Shown here in pieces: positions 1 to 4,810 of a stretch of 7,347 nt of DNA. A program made the translations under genes and the position numbers. The notes under the pieces were generated by a model that did no database searches, was not told the DNA's origin, and saw nothing but the letters and a program-made list of their open reading frames with translations. Within the stretch, counting starts at the first letter, position 1; each line of letters starts with the position of its first letter. The DNA comes from an uncultured Lachnospiraceae bacterium (GTDB lineage Bacteria > Bacillota > Clostridia > Lachnospirales > Lachnospiraceae): NCBI GenBank assembly GCA_948665105.1, contig CAPNGW010000115.1, positions 1 through 7,347 of the forward strand, read 5' to 3'.

Positions 1-222
1 AAATGCCGTGCCAAAGCATCTAAGACCCTGCTTCGCAGAGGCTCCAAAGGACCGCTGGTCATGATTTGGCAGGCCTGCCTCCTCTGCCGGGGATATGATC
101 CCAAGGGCATTGACAGCATTTTCGGACCCGGATGCCACACCGCTACCCTGGCGTTTCAGAATAATCACGGCCTTACACCGGACGGAATTGTGGGGCGCAA
201 TACCTGGACCGCCGTATTTTGA
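1..222 (+). CDS. Endolysin, C-terminal peptidoglycan-binding domain (5' partial)
   Basis: The frame is open from base 1 to a TGA at 220-222, giving the last 73 residues of a protein that starts upstream of the window. The visible part matches a PG_binding_1 (PF01471) wall-binding repeat: a GSKGPLVMIWQACLL helix, then GIDSIFGPGCHTATLAFQ, then the signature NHGLTPDGIVGRNTWTAVF with the typical DGIVG and TW residues. In phage endolysins this module follows a catalytic domain (amidase, lysozyme or peptidase) and holds the enzyme on the cell wall during lysis. The catalytic part cannot be seen, so the bond cut is unknown. A holin-like gene starts 15 bases after the stop, which supports a lysis role. 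A spore cortex or autolysin enzyme with the same module is the main alternative. Confidence 0.85.
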   Translation, partial: KCRAKASKTLLRRGSKGPLVMIWQACLLCRGYDPKGIDSIFGPGCHTATLAFQNNHGLTPDGIVGRNTWTAVF

Positions 223-237
223 AAGGAAGGATAAATG

Positions 238-546
238 ATGAATTTAGAACTTTTTATGACTATTCTGGTTATGTCAGCCACCGCCACCTCCCTGGGTGTG
301 CAGCTAATAAAGACCATACTGGACAAGGCACATGTTACTTATAAGAGCGTTCCCCTCACCGTAGCCGTGGCATTTCTTGTGGGCATCGGGGAGATGATTG
401 CCTACTGTCTGACCCACAGTATGTCCTTTGGCGTGCCTATGGCCCTGTACGCGCTTAGCATGGGGATTGTCAACGCTGTCTCCGCCTCCACCGGATATGA
501 TTTGGTCCGGAAATTTATATACGCCCTCTTTGGGAAAACATCTTAA
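238..546 (+). CDS. Holin-like small membrane protein
   Basis: A 102-residue hydrophobic protein with three predicted membrane helices at roughly residues 6-24, 37-58 and 63-84, a short basic loop between the first two, and a basic C-terminal tail (VRKFIYALFGK). Size, helix count and position directly after an endolysin match phage holins, which form membrane lesions that release or activate the endolysin. Two ATG codons stand in tandem at 235 and 238. The AAAGGAAGG ribosome binding site (222-230) lies 7 bases before the second and only 4 before the first, so 238 is preferred. No specific holin family was recognised; the call rests on topology and context. It is probably co-transcribed with the endolysin. 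Confidence 0.7.
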   Translation: MNLELFMTILVMSATATSLGVQLIKTILDKAHVTYKSVPLTVAVAFLVGIGEMIAYCLTHSMSFGVPMALYALSMGIVNAVSASTGYDLVRKFIYALFGKTS

Positions 547-567
547 GGAAAGGTCAGGTGCATCTTA

Positions 568-1050
568 ATGGAACCGATTGAACAGCTTTTTACTCTGAAT
601 CTGCCCCAGCTGATACTGGGACTTCTTGTTGCCCTTTCCGGCCTTGCCGGCACCGCCGCCATTCTCTCCGCTTTCTTTGAGAAAGTCTTAAAAAAGCCCT
701 TCGGTTTCTGGAAATCCATCCGCAAAGACCATATTTTGCTGGAAGAAACAGTATATTCCTTAAAATCCCTGACGGAAAAGCAGGAGCAGATTCAAGGAGA
801 ATTGTTGGCCCTTACCCGGGCCAACAAGGAGGTCCTTGGAAATATCATTGACGAGCGGTATCAGAAATATATTTCCCTGGGCGGCATCCCGGCCAATGAC
901 GTGGATGATTTTGAGGATATTTTCAACGCCTACAAGGCCCTTGCGGGCAATCACAAGCGGGACGCCAAGTACAGCTATGTTAAGCACCATCTGAAGGTGA
1001 TTCCCGTGGAGACGAAGCTGGTGTTTGACGGGGAGCGGTCAGGTGAATAA
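568..1050 (+). CDS. Membrane-anchored coiled-coil phage protein, lysis cluster
   Basis: A 160-residue protein. Residues about 10-37 form one strong hydrophobic helix. Residues about 55-92 are rich in Glu, Lys and Leu with heptad character, suggesting a coiled coil. The C-terminal third has RYQKYISLGGIPANDVDDF followed by an aromatic stretch with FNAYKALAG. That pattern, a Tyr-rich helix with a Gly-Ile turn, is seen in small phage proteins found beside holins and endolysins; the comparison is from memory. AGGTG (556-560) sits 7 bases before the ATG and serves as the ribosome binding site. The gene follows the holin-like gene by 21 bases and is likely in the same operon. It could be a spanin-like, antiholin or holin-accessory factor. 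The 3' end meets a rearranged region, so the last few residues may not be native. Confidence 0.6.
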   Translation: MEPIEQLFTLNLPQLILGLLVALSGLAGTAAILSAFFEKVLKKPFGFWKSIRKDHILLEETVYSLKSLTEKQEQIQGELLALTRANKEVLGNIIDERYQKYISLGGIPANDVDDFEDIFNAYKALAGNHKRDAKYSYVKHHLKVIPVETKLVFDGERSGE

Positions 1051-1148
1051 GGGCGCGACTGCTTTCGCCAACAGTTACCAGTTAAGAAGCCGTGTCCGCT
1101 TCCTGGCTTCGTGCCTTTCGCACCTGGTCCACCAGGGACTGGTCGCAT
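1051..1148. other. GC-rich structured junction segment of unknown nature
   Basis: This ~98-bp stretch lies between the stop of the coiled-coil gene and the point where the Rpn-like frame loses family resemblance. It contains consecutive small inverted repeats: GAAGCC (1086-1091) with GGCTTC (1105-1110), GTGC (1111-1114) with GCAC (1120-1123), and CTGGT (1124-1128) with ACCAG (1131-1135). Read on the minus strand in the Rpn frame it gives a Gly/Pro-rich, non-family peptide (PGGPGAKGTKPGSGHGF). It may be a fragment of another gene or a folded RNA or DNA element. No known family was recognised. Confidence 0.35.
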
Positions 1149-1541
1149 TAAAGTTTTTTCCGGTGGAAACTCTTTATTTCCGTTGTAAAATACGAAAAAC
1201 TCCGGGGTGGGAATTGGGATGCGGCTGGAACGGTACAATGCTCGTGGTTCGATTAGCTTTTCCATGGTCCGTCCATAGTAGATGGAGGCTCGAAGGGGCA
1301 TATTGTCATTGATGGTAGACTGATGTTCACTGATGACCAGCACTTTATTGCCCACGGTAAAGGCCATATCGTTTTTGCGGGCCATAAAAAGCACCCCCGA
1401 CAGGGTGGTGAATGTAATCTCCTCCGGTAATACCTCCACTTGATCCAGAGCCTGATAGAGCTTTGCCGCATTTTCGGGCACACTGAAAAATGTGGTAAAT
1501 GCACTGGATTTTACTTCCCGGTTACTGTTTTCATTTGTCAT
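1149..1541 (-). pseudogene. Rpn/YhgA-like PD-(D/E)XK nuclease, 3'-truncated
   Basis: Start at 1541, chosen because AAAAGGAGGT (1548-1557) lies 6 bases upstream; a longer in-frame ATG at 1625 has no such site. About 131 residues look genuine. NDMAF (Asp58) followed by VLVISEHQST (Glu72, Gln74) fits the D...ExQ signature of the Rpn/YhgA recombination-promoting nuclease family. NMPLR, IYYGRTMEKLI, ALYR and IPTPEFFVFYNGNKE are typical of the short Clostridia members. Those proteins are generally about 300 residues long, so the C-terminal half is missing. After EFPPEKTL the frame continues 57 codons to 975 through unrelated sequence that is partly antisense to the upstream phage gene. It is therefore most likely a dead remnant, convergent with the lysis operon. 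An active short nuclease domain cannot be fully excluded because the catalytic residues remain. Confidence 0.7.
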
Positions 1542-1561
1542 GGACGACCTCCTTTTGTGAC

Positions 1562-1577
1562 ATCTTCCTTGGAAGAT
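1562..1577. promoter_or_regulatory. Inverted repeat in leader of Rpn-like gene
   Basis: ATCTTCC-TT-GGAAGAT is a perfect 7-bp inverted repeat with a 2-base centre, located 5 bases upstream of the ribosome binding site of the minus-strand Rpn-like gene. Its symmetry and position fit an operator or a translation-masking hairpin. No regulator is known. Confidence 0.3.
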
Positions 1578-1716
1578 TGCAGATAAAAATAAGATTACGA
1601 AAGATGAAACACTTTGGAATCCCATACAAAAATTTTTTATCAGCTTTCAAATCCCATGGACAGAGCAAATCCGTCCAATAAAAATGGTCTTTTTTATCAC
1701 TCACCCCTGGAAACTC

Positions 1717-1739
1717 GTCCATAAAATATGGACTTTTTT
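1717..1739 (+). terminator. Rho-independent terminator, plus strand
   Basis: GTCCATA (1717-1723), a 3-base AAA loop and TATGGAC (1727-1733) form a perfect 7-bp stem followed at once by six T residues. The tail is on the plus strand only. It would end plus-strand transcripts coming from the lysis cluster or from the region antisense to the Rpn remnant, and it separates the tape-measure gene as its own transcription unit. Confidence 0.65.
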
Positions 1740-1759
1740 CATATTCCATTTGTACCTAT

Positions 1760-1924
1760 ATGGAAAGCACACCAATAACCAACGAAGCACCCTGCGGGCA
1801 TACCTGTATGCCCAAAATACAGGGCATAATCAATGAAGCACCCTGCGGGTATACCTGTATGCCCAAAATACAGGGCAAAAATAATGAAAGGAGGCATTCC
1901 CATGCCAAACAAAGACTCATTTGA
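1760..1924 (+). CDS. Possible 54-residue leader ORF made of two 17-residue repeats
   Basis: An ATG at 1760 opens a frame that crosses both 51-bp repeats and stops at TGA 1922-1924, inside the start of the tape-measure gene in another frame. Because 51 is a multiple of 3, the product has two repeats of about 17 residues, each with NEAPCG(H/Y)TCMPKIQG, differing by His to Tyr and by the last two residues. There is no ribosome binding site before 1760. It is more probably a by-product of the DNA repeat than a gene, but a translated leader overlapping the tape-measure start would be a control device. Confidence 0.15.
   Translation: MESTPITNEAPCGHTCMPKIQGIINEAPCGYTCMPKIQGKNNERRHSHAKQRLI
1781..1831. 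repeat. 51-bp tandem repeat, copy 1
   Basis: First of two direct repeats with a 51-base period. It contains GGGCATAC-CT-GTATGCCC, a perfect 8-bp inverted repeat, overlapped by a second possible stem, CCTGTAT with ATACAGG, so the two hairpins are mutually exclusive. See copy 2. Confidence 0.85.
1832..1882. repeat. 51-bp tandem repeat, copy 2, next to tape-measure ribosome binding site
   Basis: Second copy, nearly identical to the first. In the main stem one base is changed (GGGTATAC against GTATGCCC), which in RNA is a U-G wobble and keeps the hairpin. The copy ends a few bases before the GAAAGGAGG ribosome binding site (1887-1893) of the tape-measure gene, so folding or protein binding here could affect its expression. 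Confidence 0.85.
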
Positions 1925-3086
1925 AAAAGAGTTGGACACCCTTTTTCAACCTATCCTGAAACAGTCCAAATCCCTCGCTCCCATCTATGACCAGTTTAAA
2001 AAAATAGCCGGCGCCGTCTATGAGGTTGACTCAGCCATGGCTGACCTGGCCAGCGTTACCAATGAGGCTGATAGCGTTTATGAGGCATTCCTCACCAATG
2101 CACAGGCCAAGGCACAGGACCTGGGTAAAACCATTTCCAGTCTCGTGACGCAGACCACAAATTGGGCCAGACAGGGCTTTGATGTGAAGCAGAGCGCCAA
2201 ACTGGCCGAGTACTCTTCCATATATTCCAACATCAGCGGGGCCGGTGACCAAAATGCCATTACGAATATGGCCGCCGCCATGAAGGCCTTCAACTTAACT
2301 GCCGACGAAAGCATCCGGATTGTGGACGCTCTGGCCCGTCTGGGAAAGGATTTCGGTATTTCCACTGCCGGACTGGGAGAAGGACTTCGCACTTCCGCTT
2401 CCACCCTTGCCATGGCAGGAAACGACATGAATCAGTCCCTGGCCATGCTCATCGGTATGACGAAGCTCACAGGAAATGCCGCTGAAGCCGGGAATGCACT
2501 GAATGTTCTCGCCCTGCGCTTCATGGGAATGAAGGATGCCCTGAATGCCCTGGGAGAAGACACTTCCGGTATCGAATCCGTCCGGCAGATGCAGGCGCAG
2601 CTGCTTGATTTATCCAACAACACCGTGGATATCTTTGATTATCAGGGAAATCTGAAATCCACCTATGAGATTATCAGCGATATCGCCCGGGTATGGAGTG
2701 AAATGTCACTGGTGGACCAGTCCCAGATGCTGAATCTGATTGCCGGAAATCAGCAGCAAAGCCATGTATCCGCCCTGATTCAGTCCGTCCAGTCCGGTCA
2801 GGTAAGCAAGGCCCTGTCCTCTTCTATCAGCTCGGAAGGAAGCGCCTTAAAAGAGCAGGAACAGTGGCTGGATACACTGGAAGGTAAGACCCGTCAGCTG
2901 GAAGCCTCCTTCCAGTCGTTGACACAGACCCTGGTAAGCTCTGATTTACTCAAGTTTCTTGTGGATTTAGGAACCACTGGTGTCAATGCTGTCACAGGAA
3001 TCACGGACGCACTTACTCCCTTAGGCACTCTGGGCGCCACACTGGGAGCTGTCTTAAGTTCCAAAAACCTCGGTAAATGTGCATAA
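1902..3086 (+). CDS. Phage tail tape-measure protein, N-terminal part (interrupted gene)
   Basis: 394 codons. The start at 1902 is set by the AAAGGAGG site 8 bases upstream; an in-frame ATG at 1833 lies inside the repeats and lacks one. Tape-measure proteins span the tail lumen, set tail length and pass into the host cell envelope with the DNA. Residues about 41-210 carry the conserved core of the TP901-type family: an ADLASVTNEAD segment near residue 47, GFDVKQSAKLAEYSSIYSNIS near 92-112, AAAMKAFNLTADES, and GLGEGLRTSASTLAMAGND near 157-175. The region to residue 345 is helical and Gln/Ser-rich, and residues 355-390 are hydrophobic (VTGITDALTPLGTLGA). The protein ends abruptly with KNLGKCA and TAA at 3084-3086, directly before an intron-like sequence. 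The rest of the protein resumes at about 4811. Alone it is too short for a working tape measure. Confidence 0.88.
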   Translation: MPNKDSFEKELDTLFQPILKQSKSLAPIYDQFKKIAGAVYEVDSAMADLASVTNEADSVYEAFLTNAQAKAQDLGKTISSLVTQTTNWARQGFDVKQSAKLAEYSSIYSNISGAGDQNAITNMAAAMKAFNLTADESIRIVDALARLGKDFGISTAGLGEGLRTSASTLAMAGNDMNQSLAMLIGMTKLTGNAAEAGNALNVLALRFMGMKDALNALGEDTSGIESVRQMQAQLLDLSNNTVDIFDYQGNLKSTYEIISDIARVWSEMSLVDQSQMLNLIAGNQQQSHVSALIQSVQSGQVSKALSSSISSEGSALKEQEQWLDTLEGKTRQLEASFQSLTQTLVSSDLLKFLVDLGTTGVNAVTGITDALTPLGTLGATLGAVLSSKNLGKCA

Positions 3087-3620
3087 GTGTGCACCTTTCA
3101 ATCATTGTCGATTGTTTAGAAATATGCCCTCCATACCCAAGAACTTCCTTTCAAGGGCAGGGATGTGTGAGCCTCGTCAACTCACAGAGGTTATAAAATA
3201 AACCGTAATTGGGAGCTGCTGTCTCCCAGTGCTGGGAAGCGTGAATATATAGTACTGCATGGCTACAACGTGGCCGGAAACGGCGGGCGTGAATGCGCTC
3301 CGAAAGGATGTCAGTAATGGCAGGAAAACATGCAGCAGGTCATATGGGAAACCTAAGTGACAGGTCCTTATGGACGAAACCACCAATCAGCAACGGAGTC
3401 TCTTATTTTTCATAAAATAAGGGAAGTGTTCACAGAGTATAAACGGTTTTGAGTCAGAAATGGCTTGTAAGAGGTACTCGAAGCGCAGTTGTCAGACCTG
3501 TTCCGTGACTGGATAAAAACTGGCAAAGAGTTCTACTGCTCTTTTGGCCTTATACAGCACATAGATAAGGCCAAAGAAAGAAGGTTTTGTGCGCACCGTA
3601 ATGTTGGAAGAAGCGCATGA
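3087..3620 (+). mobile_element. Group II intron, 5' part only (domain I to start of IV), remnant
   Basis: The segment starts with GTGTG, matching the group II 5' consensus GUGYG, directly after the truncated tape-measure frame. It has no coding frame but many compact stems and the text style of clostridial group II introns, judged from memory: a GGCTACAACGTGGCCGGAA stretch near 3261, CTCCGAAAGGATGTCAGTAA near 3299, GGGAAACCTAAGTGAC near 3347, a GTCC-TTAT-GGAC hairpin with GACGAAACC near 3365, and GTAAGAGGTACTCGAAG near 3467. TTATG (3368-3372) can pair with CATAA (3082-3086) immediately upstream, as an EBS1/IBS1 contact would. No reverse transcriptase/maturase follows, and no domain V (AGC triad, GAAA loop) or domain VI was found down to 4810, so it should not splice. 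The right limit is approximate. Confidence 0.7.
3543..3575 (+). other. Long hairpin in intron remnant, before the expected maturase start
   Basis: TTTGGCCTTAT (3543-3553) and ATAAGGCCAAA (3565-3575) form a perfect 11-bp stem with an 11-base loop. It is followed by AAAGAAAGAAGG, a ribosome-binding-site-like tract. In ORF-bearing group II introns, a domain III or IV stem followed by the maturase ribosome binding site is expected here. There is no U-tract, so it is not a terminator on the plus strand. Confidence 0.5.
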
Positions 3621-3645
3621 AAAAGGCAACCAGACTTTTGCGTGA
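3589..3645 (+). pseudogene. Possible leftover start of intron-encoded protein
   Basis: A GTG at 3589, 5 bases after the AAGAAGG tract, opens an 18-codon frame (VRTVMLEEAHEKGNQTFA) that ends at TGA 3643-3645. Its position, just past the intron hairpin, is where a group II reverse transcriptase would begin. The peptide itself is not diagnostic. If the reading is right, only the first codons of the intron protein remain before the insertion of the zinc-ribbon block. Confidence 0.2.
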
Positions 3646-3653
3646 TTGCCTTT
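3619..3653 (-). terminator. Rho-independent terminator of the zinc-ribbon genes, minus strand
   Basis: Read on the minus strand, AAAGGCAATCA and TGGTTGCCTTT (3643-3653 and 3622-3632) form an 11-bp stem with one G-U pair and a 10-base loop, ending in a five-T run. It lies 27 bases after the stop of the downstream zinc-ribbon gene, a usual place for its terminator. Confidence 0.6.
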
Positions 3654-3679
3654 ATAAAAATATAGGAATTGTTTTATTG

Positions 3680-4126
3680 TCACCATGTGTATCCACAATG
3701 ATTGCATTTAAAGGTTTTGTTGAATTTGTTGCTAAATATGCCGAATACATAGATACTAAGCCCACGTTCCATTCCGGAAATACGCTGCACGTTCTTGCTA
3801 TGGCAAGTAGGGCACTCCGGTCGATGAGATTGTTCTTCTAAGATCGCTCTCCCATATGCCATTTGAGCCTCGTACTCCGCATTTTGTTTTCTCATTATCT
3901 CGTCTCTATGGTCAAATGAATATTGGTCAAACTCCGGGGAGGACTTAATATATTCCTCGATAAATTGCTGCTCCCTCTCCTTTTTAAGAGTAATGTTATC
4001 AATTGTAAACTTATCAGGAATTGGATATACCTCATGTCCGCAACAATCACAAATTGCTTCGCCACTTATTCCACCACGAAATACCCTTCTCCCGCATTTT
4101 GGACAATAATGCAACATAGAATCCAC
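3680..4126 (-). CDS. Double zinc-ribbon protein A
   Basis: 148 residues, start GTG at 4126. The GGAGAGG site lies 9 bases before this GTG but 18 before the ATG at 4117, so the GTG is favoured although the paralogue starts at the position equal to that ATG. The N-terminal ribbon uses Cys8, Cys11, Cys26 and Cys29 (CPKC...CDCC). A charged helix with many Glu, Arg and Gln follows (about 47-101), with KSSPEFDQY and QNAEYEAQM. The C-terminal ribbon has PECPTC (Cys105, Cys108) and KCNHCGYTW (Cys141, Cys144), separated by a hydrophobic SIYVFGIF stretch. The C-terminal pattern is common in small uncharacterised zinc-ribbon proteins of Clostridia. Function is unknown; nucleic-acid binding or a chaperone-like role are guesses. 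It lies antisense inside the split tape-measure gene. Confidence 0.8.
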   Translation of the reverse strand: MDSMLHYCPKCGRRVFRGGISGEAICDCCGHEVYPIPDKFTIDNITLKKEREQQFIEEYIKSSPEFDQYSFDHRDEIMRKQNAEYEAQMAYGRAILEEQSHRPECPTCHSKNVQRISGMERGLSIYVFGIFSNKFNKTFKCNHCGYTW

Positions 4127-4161
4127 TAGAACTCACCTCTCCGCTATATATTAATGTTTCA

Positions 4162-4190
4162 ATATTACCATAGTTTTCTAAATATTTCAA
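4162..4190 (-). promoter_or_regulatory. Sigma-A promoter of zinc-ribbon gene A
   Basis: On the minus strand TTGAAA (4185-4190), a 17-base spacer and TAATAT (4162-4167) form a near-consensus promoter, about 36 bases before the GTG start. The same arrangement is kept in the second copy. Confidence 0.7.
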
Positions 4191-4243
4191 CAACTCACAC
4201 CTTTGCATGATTACTGTAAAAAAATATAAAAACTATTTTATTG

Positions 4244-4687
4244 TCACCAGGTGTATCCACAATGATTGCATTTAAAGGTTTTGTTGAATTTGTTGCTAAA
4301 TATGCCAAAGACATAGATACTGAACCCACGTTCCATTCCGGAAATACGCTGCACGTTCTTGCTATGGCAAGTGGGGCACTCCGGCCGGCAGGATTGTTCT
4401 CTTAAAATAGCTCTCCCACGCGCCATTTGAGCCTCATACTCTGCATTTTGTTTATCTAAAATCTCGTCTCTTTGGTCAAATAAATACTGGTCAAACTCAG
4501 GAGAAGATTTAATATAGTCATCAATGAATTGTTGTTTGAATTCTTTATTTAAAGTAATACCTCTTTCGCCAATCAAAAACTGTTTTGGAACGTATTGCAT
4601 CATGCTATTACAACAGTCACATATTTGTTCATTTTTGTTGTAGTTCTCTTGTGCTATCCTGCCACATTTGTTGCAATAACAAAGCAT
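4244..4687 (-). CDS. Double zinc-ribbon protein B, paralogue of A
   Basis: 147 residues, ATG at 4687 with GGAGG 8 bases upstream. It has the same plan as protein A: N-terminal ribbon at Cys5, Cys8, Cys23 and Cys26, a charged middle helix, and a C-terminal ribbon at Cys104, Cys107, Cys140 and Cys143. From SSPEFDQY to the end, the two proteins differ at only about eight of some 87 positions. The first ~60 residues share little beyond the cysteines and a few helix residues. It is upstream of A in transcription order, with its own promoter, and 114 bases separate its stop from the start of A. The strong C-terminal match and free N-terminus suggest a duplicated pair with a fixed output domain and a varying input domain. 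No function is recognised. Confidence 0.8.
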   Translation of the reverse strand: MLCYCNKCGRIAQENYNKNEQICDCCNSMMQYVPKQFLIGERGITLNKEFKQQFIDDYIKSSPEFDQYLFDQRDEILDKQNAEYEAQMARGRAILREQSCRPECPTCHSKNVQRISGMERGFSIYVFGIFSNKFNKTFKCNHCGYTW

Positions 4688-4722
4688 TGATAATTCCTCC
4701 GATACAACTTATTATTAAAGTC

Positions 4723-4751
4723 ATCTTATCATAGTTTTCCAAATATTTCAA
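4723..4751 (-). promoter_or_regulatory. Sigma-A promoter of zinc-ribbon gene B
   Basis: On the minus strand TTGAAA (4746-4751), a 17-base spacer and TAAGAT (4723-4728) form a promoter about 36 bases before the ATG, matching the arrangement before gene A. Confidence 0.65.
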
Positions 4752-4782
4752 CAATTCGCACATCCTTTTTAAGCGCTTATAC

Positions 4783-4801
4783 GTAGATTCCACGCATCTA
4801 C
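4783..4801. other. Inverted repeat near the right edge of the insertion
   Basis: GTAGAT (4783-4788) and ATCTAC (4796-4801) form a 6-bp inverted repeat with a 7-base loop, just before the resumed tape-measure frame. The palindrome AAGCGCTT (4771-4778) lies nearby. It could belong to the end of the zinc-ribbon insertion. It does not have the features of intron domain V. Confidence 0.3.
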
Positions 4802-4810
4802 AAAATTTAG

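Larger units (their letters stand above)
3677..4200. repeat. Tandem duplication, copy A (gene plus promoter)
   Basis: Aligns with 4241-4761 at an offset of 564 bases at the gene 3' end and 561 at the promoter; the 3-base difference is one codon. The unit includes the whole zinc-ribbon gene and its promoter up to about AACTCACAC. Identity is very high at the 3' end of the gene and falls toward the 5' end. Confidence 0.85.
4241..4761. repeat. Tandem duplication, copy B (gene plus promoter)
   Basis: Second copy of the unit at 3677-4200. The first ~150 bases (gene 3' ends) match at roughly nine bases in ten, while the gene 5' ends are much more different. The promoter spacing is again conserved. 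Confidence 0.85.

Noticed and set aside
1051..1148. Diversity-generating retroelement template or variable repeat
   Set aside because: No reverse transcriptase, no second copy of the segment with adenine-specific changes, and no lectin-type target domain in the window.
1542..1625. Longer start of the Rpn-like gene at 1625
   Set aside because: The extra 28 residues do not resemble the family and pass through the ribosome binding site and inverted repeat of the 1541 start.
1781..1882. Start of a CRISPR array
   Set aside because: Only two directly adjoining 51-bp copies with no unique spacers between them; the whole unit is repeated.
1833..1901. Longer start of the tape-measure gene at 1833
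   Set aside because: The ATG is part of the 51-bp repeat and lacks a ribosome binding site, while 1902 has a strong one at good spacing.
2031..2623. Minus-strand frames inside the tape-measure gene
   Set aside because: They are shadows of the well-supported plus-strand coding sequence, without ribosome binding sites or domain features.
3087..3620. Group I intron or IStron
   Set aside because: No convincing P/Q/R/S core or conserved S-type AAGATATAGTCC element, and no IS605-type transposase. The GTGTG start and the AACCTAAG and GGTACTCGAAG text fit group II better.
3617..3841. Plus-strand 74-residue frame
   Set aside because: It is antisense to the 3' end of zinc-ribbon gene A, has no ribosome binding site at its start, and shows no family features.
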